A stretch of 25,011 nt of DNA from a virus. The DNA lies in IMG/VR virus record IMGVR_UViG_3300033143_003987, positions 1 through 25,011 of that record; one strand, written 5' to 3'. The notes below the pieces were generated by a model. It ran no database searches. It was not told where the DNA came from and was given only the letters and a program-made list of their open reading frames with translations. Each line of letters begins with the position of its first letter. Positions within the stretch are counted from its first letter, which is position 1. Position numbers and translations under genes: made by a program. Below, piece by piece: positions 10,592 to 16,841 of this stretch.

Positions 10592-11557
10592 TCAATCAAA
10601 AATTTTATCAATGATAGCTGACACATACGTACTGTTTATCTTTGATGGGTCAACATCCTTTAACGCTTGAACCAGTTCGTACATATAAGCCATGTCCACC
10701 CCGGTCAACTGTTCGCGCAACACCTCGTAGTTGGAAAGGTCTAACTCGGATATTTGCCACATTATTTTCAGTTGCTGGCCAGCGGTGATTCTCCACCCAC
10801 GCTCCAAGAACTTCTTGGTGCGGAAAATACTGGCTACAGGATACAGACTGCCACGATACACCAAAGTTCGGCTTAGAAGAGCTTCCATGGCTTCTGCCGG
10901 GAGTTCCAGCACTTCGTTTGCATGGTCCCAGTAACAAGTGGCATGAACAAAATCATAATTGTCATGAATCTCGTTTGGTTCACCATAAAACCTAACCACT
11001 ATCTGAAATTTATCCGACAGGGTGATGGCATTTTCTGAAAGAAAAACGGGTCTGAATTTCTTTCTAACCGGGTCAATAGCCTGTGAGTGAATATCCTCAA
11101 CCGTTGAAGCAACAAATTCAGCAGCGGCATCCTGACCCATAGATTCAAAATAACTGTATTCACTTTGTTCTTCTGAGGCTACCCCAGCAGATTTCATGAA
11201 GATTATTACCCGGTTTTCTGTCTCGCCCCGGACATTCACAAGGGATTCTGTGCGAACCTCTGGCTTATAGTCTGTGACACCAGCGGAAGTCTTCAGCGAA
11301 TTCTTCTTGTTGAACTGGTCTACATAATACTGAGCCACCACTTTGGTGGTCTGATGATTACGGAAATACACATCGTAATCGTTTACCTGTTCACCCAGTA
11401 GCATAGAGGCAATGGAACCACCGGTGACAATAACATCACGTCGAGCTACGGTCTGAACATCAATGTCTTCTATTGACTCCAACCATTCCTCTACCTTCTT
11501 CTTCAATTCCATACGTATTCCTTTACGCTTACGGCCATACTTAATTTCATTATTCAT
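10592..11557 (-). CDS. Pol-beta superfamily nucleotidyltransferase (321 aa)
   Basis: Residues 43-65 read VIVTGGSIASMLLGEQVNDYDVYF, the signature of the CCA-adding/poly(A) polymerase head domain: GG-S loop (46-48) and metal-binding D60 and D62. The later YRGSLYPVASIFRTKKFLERGWRI resembles the arm and neck segment of these enzymes, and the C-terminus is helical. The expected role is addition of nucleotides to RNA 3' ends or to small molecules. All intact tRNAs in this window already encode CCA, so simple CCA addition is not obviously needed. The ATG overlaps the upstream stop (ATGA) and has AGAAGGTGACTC before it. Substrate is unknown; a third catalytic Asp was not located with certainty. Confidence 0.7.
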   Translation of the reverse strand: MNNEIKYGRKRKGIRMELKKKVEEWLESIEDIDVQTVARRDVIVTGGSIASMLLGEQVNDYDVYFRNHQTTKVVAQYYVDQFNKKNSLKTSAGVTDYKPEVRTESLVNVRGETENRVIIFMKSAGVASEEQSEYSYFESMGQDAAAEFVASTVEDIHSQAIDPVRKKFRPVFLSENAITLSDKFQIVVRFYGEPNEIHDNYDFVHATCYWDHANEVLELPAEAMEALLSRTLVYRGSLYPVASIFRTKKFLERGWRITAGQQLKIMWQISELDLSNYEVLREQLTGVDMAYMYELVQALKDVDPSKINSTYVSAIIDKIFD

Positions 11558-11736
11558 GAGTCACCTTCTTCTGCTAATCCTATCATAGCAACTATGGCTA
11601 TCGCACCCACACCCAGCATACCCAAAAGTGCCCACCAGCTACCGATTGCACCGGCAATGGACAGGGATAAAACAACATACCCACCATACCCCGACATAAT
11701 CAACGGGTGTTTCTTTACAAAATCTATATTAAACAT
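11554..11736 (-). CDS. Small membrane protein (60 aa)
   Basis: Two hydrophobic stretches separated by a WW pair (about residues 16-30 and 36-52) suggest one long or two short transmembrane helices. The ends are charged and acidic (EEGDS). AGAGGTGAGAT precedes the ATG. It overlaps the nucleotidyltransferase gene by ATGA. No function is recognised. Confidence 0.7.
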   Translation of the reverse strand: MFNIDFVKKHPLIMSGYGGYVVLSLSIAGAIGSWWALLGMLGVGAIAIVAMIGLAEEGDS

Positions 11737-11762
11737 ATCTCACCTCTTCATCATATAAAAAA

Positions 11763-11847
11763 TGGTAGCGAATTTCGGAGTTAAACCGTTCTAATGGGTT
11801 ATGCACCCACCGTGCTAAGACGCGCCTTTTCGTTACACTAAATCGCT
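11763..11847 (-). pseudogene. Degenerate tRNA-Met(CAT) with D-loop insertion
   Basis: Acceptor AGCGATT/ATTCGCT, A73 and CCA are preserved. The D-stem GTG/CAC encloses about 21 bases, as if about 12 bases were inserted in the middle of a normal D-loop. The anticodon loop is TGCATAA, with G instead of the universal T33, and the T-loop is TTTAACT, with T instead of C56. A functional relative would read CTCATAA and TTCAACT. The combination indicates decay. Confidence 0.6.
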
Positions 11848-11853
11848 ATTGTT

Positions 11854-11929
11854 TGGTTGCGGAAATCGGAGTTGAACCGAATGTTTCTAGGTTATGAGCC
11901 TAGCGTGTAAGCCGTTTCACTCTCCCGCT
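11854..11929 (-). tRNA. tRNA with CAT anticodon and an A1-A72 mismatch
   Basis: D-arm GTG/CAC, anticodon stem CTAGG/CCTAG with CTCATAA, T-arm TTCGG-TTCAACT-CCGAT, A73 and CCA. Standard numbering gives acceptor AGCGGGA against TTCCGCA, leaving A1 opposite A72. An unpaired 1-72 position is a mark of bacterial initiator tRNA, but the three G-C pairs of the initiator anticodon stem are absent. It could be elongator Met, Ile2 or an initiator-like form. Confidence 0.85.
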
Positions 11930-11938
11930 TTAAATTGT

Positions 11939-12015
11939 TGGTGGTACAGAAGGGAATCGAACCCTAAGCTCTTTCTTATGAGGAAAGCGTGTTCTCCAAT
12001 TTACACCATAGTACC
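11939..12015 (-). tRNA. tRNA with CAT anticodon (Met or Ile2)
   Basis: Acceptor GGTACTA pairs with CTGTACC at five of seven positions, followed by A73 and CCA. D-stem GTGT/ACAC, anticodon stem CTTTC/GAAAG with CTCATAA, T-arm TAGGG-TTCGATT-CCCTT. Its first base overlaps the stop codon of the gene at 12015. Confidence 0.88.
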
Positions 12016-12260
12016 TAAAATTCTAGTTCTGCTAACATCCCCTCATACGCATTAAAATGAAATTCTATTGCCGCTTGATGAGCTTTTAATCTTGCCAGAG
12101 GATACTTGGTGGTATGGTCTCCCGTCAGCCGGTTTTTAGCATACCAAAAAACATCATTCTCTTTATCGACAACTATACCATATTCAACCATCTGTAAAAA
12201 ACCATGGCCATACCGAGACGCTACTTCATATCGGTCTCTATCCATCACAAAATAATTCAT
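12015..12260 (-). CDS. Hypothetical protein (81 aa)
   Basis: A small soluble protein, rich in aromatic residues, with a predicted beta-rich N-terminal half (YFVMDRDRYEVASRYGHGFLQMVEYGIVV) and a C-terminal helix (ARLKAHQAAIEFHFNAYEGML). The ATG overlaps the upstream TAA, so it is coupled to the cysteine-protease-like gene. Its stop codon overlaps the first base of a tRNA, so RNase P cleavage at that tRNA would cut directly at the end of this message. Family unknown. Confidence 0.7.
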   Translation of the reverse strand: MNYFVMDRDRYEVASRYGHGFLQMVEYGIVVDKENDVFWYAKNRLTGDHTTKYPLARLKAHQAAIEFHFNAYEGMLAELEF

Positions 12261-12676
12261 TACTCACTACCTCCAAAACGAACCGCGTGGACACTGTGAA
12301 CCTTTCTTTGGTCTCGCTTGCGCGGGTCAGTATCCACTGTGGTTTCACCGTTCTTATCCATCAACATAGCGTGGCAGTAAGAAGCACCGGCCAACACTAC
12401 AAAATATACCGTACCCGATTCATCCAACTTCTTAATGGCCTTTCTGCAAGACCCAACCGTAGGATTCTTCGGCATTTTACTTTTCCGGCTCCGGGCAGTG
12501 AACCCAAACCGATTCAAGATACCGAGATAATTCGGTTTTCTCAAAGTCCCGGTGACATTAAAGCCACTAAAAGGAACACCGATGGCAGTTAAACAAGCCG
12601 TGACACACACGGTTTTAAATTTCCCGCTTGGGTGTCTGATATGGTCTTGCATAACAACAGGGGAACATAATTTCAT
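12260..12676 (-). CDS. Papain-like cysteine peptidase-fold protein (138 aa)
   Basis: The order Cys (C24 or C28 in TVCVTACLTAIG), then GASYCHAMLMDKNG (H102) and VDTDP (D115), follows the Cys-His-Asp order of papain-like and C39-type peptidases, with a helix after the Cys and a strand-turn-strand around the His. I recall similar small phage proteins annotated only as hypothetical. It might process a phage or host protein, or be a transglutaminase or amidase relative. A sigma70-like promoter lies 31 bases upstream of the ATG. The fold call is inference from spacing only. Confidence 0.5.
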   Translation of the reverse strand: MKLCSPVVMQDHIRHPSGKFKTVCVTACLTAIGVPFSGFNVTGTLRKPNYLGILNRFGFTARSRKSKMPKNPTVGSCRKAIKKLDESGTVYFVVLAGASYCHAMLMDKNGETTVDTDPRKRDQRKVHSVHAVRFGGSE

Positions 12677-12706
12677 ATTTTTTCTCGGTTAACACTCTAT
12701 AACCCC

Positions 12707-12735
12707 ATTATCTAATATATCTTACTGGGTGTCAA
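12707..12735 (-). promoter_or_regulatory. Sigma70-like promoter
   Basis: TTGACA (12730-12735), 17 bases and GATAAT (12707-12712), directly downstream of tRNA-Ile and 31 bases before the ATG at 12676. Confidence 0.6.
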
Positions 12736-12747
12736 CCCTTTTAAAAT

Positions 12748-12821
12748 TGGTACCTTCGAGAAGAATCGAACTTCCGTCTCTCGGTTATCAGCCGATTGCG
12801 CTACCGTTGTGCTACGAAGGC
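12748..12821 (-). tRNA. tRNA-Ile(GAT)
   Basis: Acceptor GCCTTCG pairs with CGAAGGT, with A73 and CCA. Anticodon loop CTGATAA gives GAT, on stem ATCGG/CCGAG with one outer mismatch. The T-arm is GGAAG-TTCGATT-CTTCT. Confidence 0.93.
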
Positions 12822-12830
12822 ATAAAACTT

Positions 12831-13031
12831 TTACCACTTTGAATAATCTGTCACATCGAACTCCATGCCACAAGCACACTTCGCTTGTGTAACCACTCCC
12901 AGCCCGGTAGGAGTGAATTCATAAGATATTCTACCTCCTATGGCTCCGTGGGACTGTAAAGAACACTCATGGTCAACCACCCAATGTTCTATAAGCTCAT
13001 TGTCTTCGTCTGAAATAACAAACTTTTTCAT
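12831..13031 (-). CDS. Small protein with a CxC motif (66 aa)
   Basis: An acidic protein with Cys23 and a C-terminal AKCACGMEFDV; together with His residues at 16, 21 and 28 these could bind one metal. It overlaps the upstream alarmone hydrolase gene by ATGA, so the two are translated together. No function is recognised. The gene ends ten bases before tRNA-Ile. Confidence 0.7.
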   Translation of the reverse strand: MKKFVISDEDNELIEHWVVDHECSLQSHGAIGGRISYEFTPTGLGVVTQAKCACGMEFDVTDYSKW

Positions 13032-13453
13032 GATGACAGATACACAAAAGCTCTGTGATATTTTTCAATCCTGTCGAAATCCTTTTTCCTCAAACCCTTT
13101 ATCCGGGTGATGTCAGAATTATGTGCCAAGTCTGCCAGCTTCACTTTAACCGCATCCGGGTTATTGGATATGGTCTTGATATACTGGTCGTAGGACTCCT
13201 CTAACCGATGAGTAAGGGTATCGACAGCAGTTAGTACCCGATTGCTGAATCCCTTCTGCTCAAGGTCGCTCATAGTCCATCTGGTGTCCTCTACCACATC
13301 ATGAAGCACTGCAATGGTCATCAGCTCCGGGTCATCCGATGGCATCTGGTTCATCACATGTAAGCAATGAAGGATGTAAGGATTGCCACCTCTGTCAGTT
13401 TCACCTTCAAAGGCCACAGCAGCAATACGAATCGCAGTTGATAATTTTCTCAT
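13028..13453 (-). CDS. Small alarmone hydrolase-like HD protein (MESH1/SpoT type, 141 aa)
   Basis: The HD-domain set of RelA/SpoT hydrolases is present in order: H29 in ILHCLH, H51-D52 and E55-D56 in HDVVEDT, and D108 and N112 in KLADLAHN, with the usual helix GFSNRVLTAVDTLTH between. Members such as MESH1 and SpoT hydrolyse (p)ppGpp to GDP or GTP plus pyrophosphate, using Mn2+. There is no synthetase domain. In a phage this would keep the host out of the stringent response, or remove alarmone-like toxin products. GAGGAAGTGAA precedes the ATG. It follows tRNA-Gly. The HD family is firm; the exact nucleotide substrate is inference. Confidence 0.8.
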   Translation of the reverse strand: MRKLSTAIRIAAVAFEGETDRGGNPYILHCLHVMNQMPSDDPELMTIAVLHDVVEDTRWTMSDLEQKGFSNRVLTAVDTLTHRLEESYDQYIKTISNNPDAVKVKLADLAHNSDITRIKGLRKKDFDRIEKYHRAFVYLSS

Positions 13454-13476
13454 TTCACTTCCTCATAATTTAATGT

Positions 13477-13552
13477 TGGTGCGGGTGACAGGAGTCGAAC
13501 CTGCATCAAGAGGGTGGAAGCCTCCTGTGTTACCGTTAAACACTACACACGC
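13477..13552 (-). tRNA. tRNA-Gly(TCC)
   Basis: Acceptor GCGTGTG pairs with CACCCGC (one mismatch), with A73 and CCA. The anticodon stem GGAGG/CCTCT holds CTTCCAC, giving TCC. T-arm GCAGG-TTCGACT-CCTGT. Confidence 0.93.
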
Positions 13553-13559
13553 ATTGTTT

Positions 13560-13874
13560 CTATTTCCAGCCAGCTTTCTTGGCAAAGTCTAAACCCTCTT
13601 TCAAGAATTCTGGGACACCTTCCATGGTGATGCTGGTGATATTATCAGTATTAATGAACACTCGGACACCATGGGAGGTGATATTAAACGAAGACATCTT
13701 GCTGATACCAGCATCCAGTATATCCAATATTTTGGTTATACTATCCATAATATTATTCATATGGACACCATCGTCTACCGAGCGTTCTTTTCGTTGTGAT
13801 TTAAGCGATGTCATAAAAGATGTGTTATCACTGTACAAAACATCACCATTAACCATTGCTACTTTTGTTCTCAT
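13560..13874 (-). CDS. Hypothetical protein (104 aa)
   Basis: A soluble protein beginning MRTKVAMVNGDVLYSD, with a polar helix in the middle (NNIMDSITKILDILDAGI) and a beta-rich C-terminal half (HGVRVFINTDNITSITMEG). It resembles a small two-domain scaffold, but I do not recognise a family. GAGAGGTAATTTGAA precedes the ATG. It sits between tRNA-Ala and tRNA-Gly on the same strand. Confidence 0.7.
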   Translation of the reverse strand: MRTKVAMVNGDVLYSDNTSFMTSLKSQRKERSVDDGVHMNNIMDSITKILDILDAGISKMSSFNITSHGVRVFINTDNITSITMEGVPEFLKEGLDFAKKAGWK

Positions 13875-13898
13875 TTCAAATTACCTCTCAAATAAAAT

Positions 13899-13974
13899 TG
13901 GTGGAGAATACCGGACTTGAACCGGTCAGGCTAGAATCTTGCAAGGATTCTCCGGGTACCCATGCCCATTCCCC
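13899..13974 (-). tRNA. tRNA-Ala(TGC)
   Basis: Acceptor GGGGAAT pairs with ATTCTCC (one G-U at position 3-70, the G3-U70 pair that defines alanine identity), with A73 and CCA. Anticodon stem GAATC/GATTC holds CTTGCAA, giving TGC. T-arm ACCGG-TTCAAGT-CCGGT. Confidence 0.96.
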
Positions 13975-13981
13975 AAATCTT

Positions 13982-14055
13982 TGGTTCCCAGTAACGGAAT
14001 CGAACCGATGACTCTTCCTTACCATGGAAGTGTGATACCACTTTACCAACCGGGA
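13982..14055 (-). tRNA. tRNA-Thr(GGT)
   Basis: Acceptor TCCCGGT pairs with ACTGGGA, with A73 and CCA. The anticodon stem CTTCC/GGAAG holds ATGGTAA, giving GGT. T-arm ATCGG-TTCGATT-CCGTT. It is the first tRNA of its transcript. Confidence 0.94.
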
Positions 14056-14122
14056 TTAATTAATTCTACACAAAGGACATTGCATCTTACAAATTCGATG
14101 ACAAATCTTATCCTTTATATCA

Positions 14123-14150
14123 TATATATGCGAAAATACCCAAAATGCAA
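14123..14150 (-). promoter_or_regulatory. Possible sigma70-like promoter for the Thr-Ala tRNA transcript
   Basis: TTGCAT (14145-14150), 16 bases and TATATA (14123-14128). The gap 14056-14189 holds no gene; it also has a 9-bp inverted repeat AAATTCGAT/ATCGAATTT around this site. Confidence 0.4.
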
Positions 14151-14189
14151 TCGAATTTATCAAATCGGGTATAAAAAGTATAAACCGCA

Positions 14190-14426
14190 TCAGGCTATTT
14201 TATACAAATCAGGGTCAACATTATCAAGTTCACCCTTATAAGACACCAGCTTTACAACACGACCAAAATACTTGTTGAACACGGCCAGCACGTTATCGTA
14301 ATCACCTTCCATCATTTGAGAAGTGATATAATCACCGTCAAAGTCCAGTTGTCTGGCTAAGGATTTGGCAACACCCATAATCGCAAACGCATTACCACCG
14401 GAACCACTAATATCATATTCTCTCAT
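14190..14426 (-). CDS. Conserved phage small protein (78 aa)
   Basis: The pattern DISGSGGNAFAIMGVAKSLARQL, followed by MMEGDYDNVLAVFNKYFGRVVKL, is one I recall from many phage and plasmid small proteins without known function. The protein is acidic and predicted all-helical until the C-terminal strands. GAGAGGGTAGAAAA precedes the ATG. A hairpin with a UUCG tetraloop separates it from the gene upstream. Confidence 0.75.
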   Translation of the reverse strand: MREYDISGSGGNAFAIMGVAKSLARQLDFDGDYITSQMMEGDYDNVLAVFNKYFGRVVKLVSYKGELDNVDPDLYKIA

Positions 14427-14461
14427 TTTTCTACCCTCTCGTTATCTATATCTTTATTATA

Positions 14462-14479
14462 ACCCCTCCGAAGAGGGGT
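14462..14479 (-). terminator. Stem-loop with UUCG tetraloop
   Basis: CCCCTC and GAGGGG enclose TTCG on the minus strand, with one more flanking A-T pair. It lies between the stop at 14488 and the gene at 14426. The tail TTATAATAAAG is only weakly U-rich, so it may be a partial terminator or an mRNA-stabilising hairpin of the sort common in T4. Confidence 0.65.
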
Positions 14480-14487
14480 AGCAATGG

Positions 14488-14874
14488 TTAATCCAACCGG
14501 GAATCAGCATAAACTCTGGACAATCCAAAGTCAGAAAGAACTCCCGCGAAGGCTCCGGCATAAGCAGCCTTCAAATCTACAGACTGACCAAACTCATGAA
14601 TCGGAAACTGGAACCCACCACCATAAGCCGCGAACCCACCTTTGTTGGCCTTCAACCATTTGGCAAACTTGATGTTAGCAGGACGGATGGTGACCCAAGC
14701 GAACCCACACAGACCGGGAATGGTGTAACTCTTACCACCGGGCTTGGGGTTTCCAAACACATCAGTCTCAACTATACCAATCTCGGGAACCTTGGTCTTT
14801 TCCGCAGCTTCCATACCAGCAGCACTCGCAGCAGCAAAAACCTCTTCACATTTTTTCGTAGACCATGTAGCCAT
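14488..14874 (-). CDS. Conserved phage protein of unknown function (128 aa)
   Basis: Starts MATWSTKKCEEVFAAASAAG, then a CGFAWVTIRPAN segment, a FAAYGGGFQF Gly-rich turn and a closing SRLD. I recall this architecture in a widespread phage family in which the QS-x-x-x-K-x-A-Y-A-x-A-F-A-x-V-L segment is conserved, but its role is not established. GGAGTTTATT precedes the ATG, and a good sigma70-like promoter lies 41 bases upstream. Soluble, no membrane segment. Confidence 0.78.
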   Translation of the reverse strand: MATWSTKKCEEVFAAASAAGMEAAEKTKVPEIGIVETDVFGNPKPGGKSYTIPGLCGFAWVTIRPANIKFAKWLKANKGGFAAYGGGFQFPIHEFGQSVDLKAAYAGAFAGVLSDFGLSRVYADSRLD

Positions 14875-14914
14875 AATAAACTCCTAAACCAAAAGAAAAA
14901 CAACCTACACCTAC

Positions 14915-14943
14915 ATATTACTCCTGTCTAGTGTAGGTGTCAA
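14915..14943 (-). promoter_or_regulatory. Sigma70-like promoter
   Basis: TTGACA (14938-14943), 17 bases and TAATAT (14915-14920). The same spacing and -10 box as at 4078-4106. Confidence 0.65.
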
Positions 14944-14949
14944 CCGGTA

Positions 14950-15267
14950 TCACTCAACCCGGTCATGAACAGAAACCGGGTTCCAACCATATACATCTTT
15001 GAAACGACCATCAGAAGTATAAACAAAGTTACCACCAGCCATAGCCCACCGCTTCTCACCACGAACACTGAAACGTACAGGACAGCCCTTGAAAGCCGGA
15101 GCCATTGGCTCTAATACAACATAACCCGCTTCCACCACATCCTCTTCGGTCACGTTACCACTCTCGCAAGGAACAACCAGTTTGTTGGTTGGGTCAGAAG
15201 TTACACCACCAAGGGTACAGTCACCATATTCGGTATTGGTATAAACAGAAACATGTAAATAATTCAT
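14950..15267 (-). CDS. Conserved phage protein of unknown function (105 aa)
   Basis: MNYLHVSVYTNTEYGDCTLGGVTS, then a VPC motif, and PVRF, WAMAGGNFVYTSDGRF and VHDRVE near the C-terminus, a beta-rich small domain. I recall this pattern from phage and plasmid small proteins that often sit next to the family encoded at 14488-14874. GAGGTTTCGTT precedes the ATG. Function unknown. Confidence 0.78.
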   Translation of the reverse strand: MNYLHVSVYTNTEYGDCTLGGVTSDPTNKLVVPCESGNVTEEDVVEAGYVVLEPMAPAFKGCPVRFSVRGEKRWAMAGGNFVYTSDGRFKDVYGWNPVSVHDRVE

Positions 15268-15313
15268 AACGAAACCTCAATAAAACCAAAAGAAATAACT
15301 CACACTGAATATA

Positions 15314-15499
15314 CTACTCGTCTTCTTCCTCATCGTCAACTTTTAAATCTGGGTCAGGATTAACTTTGGGTGGATTGCTCGGGTTAAATATCGGCTCGGG
15401 TGGTTTCTCAGACGAATCCAGAAAATCATACCCATCATAATAACTGCCACCACATTCCATCTTCTCTACGAACCCCACCACGTCAAAATAACCGTTCAT
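15314..15499 (-). CDS. Small acidic, Pro-rich protein (61 aa)
   Basis: The C-terminal half is Pro-, Asp- and Glu-rich (PPEPIFNPSNPPKVNPDPDL ending DDEEEDE), likely disordered. The N-terminal half has one Cys and many aromatic residues. GGAGTAATGT precedes the ATG. A negatively charged tail of this kind may mimic DNA, but no such role is shown here. Confidence 0.7.
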   Translation of the reverse strand: MNGYFDVVGFVEKMECGGSYYDGYDFLDSSEKPPEPIFNPSNPPKVNPDPDLKVDDEEEDE

Positions 15500-15530
15500 A
15501 CATTACTCCAATAGATTAACTTATGAGTAC

Positions 15531-15558
15531 AATTTACCACAACAACCCCAAAAGTCAA
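15531..15558 (-). promoter_or_regulatory. Possible sigma70-like promoter
   Basis: TTGACT (15553-15558), 16 bases and TAAATT (15531-15536), 31 bases before the ATG at 15499. Confidence 0.45.
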
Positions 15559-15562
15559 GCAC

Positions 15563-15823
15563 TTATACTCGATTCTCGTAAATAAATCTGTTGTACTCTT
15601 GTTTATTCATACCCCAGAGGTAGTTGTTGATAATCTCCGGGGTGTAATCGGCAGAGGTCTCCAGAGAAACCAGTATTGCATCCATGGCATCAGCTTCAAT
15701 CTTCTGAGCACGCACAAAAAAGTACGCATCTCGGGTAAGATGAATCTTGTGTAGGTCACTGACAATACTTGGCCGGGTTGGATTGCCCACCGGCTTCACC
15801 GCGAAAATGTAATAGTTTTTCAT
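15563..15823 (-). CDS. Hypothetical protein (86 aa)
   Basis: Soluble alpha/beta protein starting MKNYYIFAVKPVGNP. The C-terminal third (TPEIINNYLWGMNKQEYNRFIYENRV) is helical. The ATG at 15823 is preceded by GGGGGTC; the longer frame to 15853 lacks a ribosome-binding site. It follows the lipoprotein gene. No family recognised. Confidence 0.68.
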   Translation of the reverse strand: MKNYYIFAVKPVGNPTRPSIVSDLHKIHLTRDAYFFVRAQKIEADAMDAILVSLETSADYTPEIINNYLWGMNKQEYNRFIYENRV

Positions 15824-15875
15824 GGCCAGACCCCCAATGTAATAGTGGTGCACACAACATAATAATTTTTCATGA

Positions 15876-16124
15876 TTAAAACCTAATAGTAGAGTCTTTG
15901 AATATCAAACCGGAACACACTGTACCGGAAACCATTTTACCTGCCGGGTTCCTTGCCGTGAATCCAGTGTGGAAAAAATCGCTGTCATCACAAGCAAAAA
16001 ATTTATACCCGGTGGTTGCTATCTCAGAGAACCCGGCACTATCCAGCGCGTGCTCTGCATCACTATGGTTGGAACATCCACTGATACCCCATACCATCAA
16101 CATAATCAATATCACTTTTTTCAT
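15876..16124 (-). CDS. Small lipoprotein (82 aa)
   Basis: MKKVILIMLMVWGISGC is a lipoprotein signal ending in the lipobox ISGC. The mature part has two further Cys, FACDDSDFFHTGF and GTVCSGLIFKDSTIRF, that could pair. I recall similar short lipoproteins (A-x-x-x-L...G-x-x-x-C) in phages and plasmids. GGGAGATGAT precedes the ATG. It could act in envelope exclusion, which is inference. Confidence 0.78.
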   Translation of the reverse strand: MKKVILIMLMVWGISGCSNHSDAEHALDSAGFSEIATTGYKFFACDDSDFFHTGFTARNPAGKMVSGTVCSGLIFKDSTIRF

Positions 16125-16133
16125 ATCATCTCC

Positions 16134-16472
16134 CTACAGGCTTGTACGCAAGCCAGTGAATTTTTCAAAGGTCTTCTTCAGACCATCTACCTGTACCCGA
16201 ACCTTCTTGATAGGCTCGAATGCTTTATCATAAGCATCGTCATCCATCTTACCCAGCTTGGCCGCAGTAGGAACCTTGTAGAACTCCATGATGTATTCAT
16301 CACCGGCTGTCAGAGTAATCTTAACCTTGTTAGCCTTACGCGAACCCTTGAACGCGAACGATACCCAGTTCTTATCAGTAACAAACTGTCTGGCACCCAA
16401 CATGGCCTTCAGTTTACCTTGTCCATTTGCACCACCAGATAATTGGTCTAGTGCCATTTTGTAATCAAACAT
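16134..16472 (-). CDS. Conserved phage protein of unknown function (112 aa)
   Basis: Starts MFDYKMALDQLSGGANGQGKL, followed by ARQFVTDKNWVSFAFKGSRKANKVKITLTAGD, a beta-rich core and a helical C-terminus. I recall the pattern ...NGxxKLKAMxGAxxF... from other phage small proteins. It is basic and may bind nucleic acid. AAAGGTATAAAGAT precedes the ATG. Confidence 0.72.
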   Translation of the reverse strand: MFDYKMALDQLSGGANGQGKLKAMLGARQFVTDKNWVSFAFKGSRKANKVKITLTAGDEYIMEFYKVPTAAKLGKMDDDAYDKAFEPIKKVRVQVDGLKKTFEKFTGLRTSL

Positions 16473-16484
16473 ATCTTTATACCT

Positions 16485-16841
16485 TTATGAGAGTTTTCTA
16501 ATTAATAGATAATTGTTTACTGAGGCTCCGATAAACACAGCACCGGTAAACACCATTGCCAGACTCGGGTGGAGTATAACAGTATTTTCAAACTCTGTCA
16601 TCACCGATGTCCATGTCTGTGCCCAAACCAGAAATCCTATGAATGCCAGATGGGTTCCCCACATGGTAATCGTTGGGTTAGCAACTTTCATTATTGCTCG
16701 CATGAGCGGGTTCGCTTCAGAAGCACCGGGGAGTTTAAGTGCCTCTATTGTGGTGAACGCATCCCCCAGTATCCCAATAATCAGTAAAACGAATACCGGG
16801 ATACTCAACCAACTTAAATCTATTACGTTTATCATGTCCAT
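16485..16841 (-). CDS. Multi-pass membrane protein, DUF5658-like (118 aa)
   Basis: Three or four hydrophobic helices (about residues 8-26, 49-68, 80-92 and 93-112) with conserved GDAFTT in helix 1 and EANPLMR after it, the D..TT...EANP pattern of DUF5658-type membrane proteins. AAAGGTATTTTA precedes the ATG, which overlaps the stop of the 16841-17896 gene. Its function is unknown. Confidence 0.75.
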   Translation of the reverse strand: MDMINVIDLSWLSIPVFVLLIIGILGDAFTTIEALKLPGASEANPLMRAIMKVANPTITMWGTHLAFIGFLVWAQTWTSVMTEFENTVILHPSLAMVFTGAVFIGASVNNYLLIRKLS

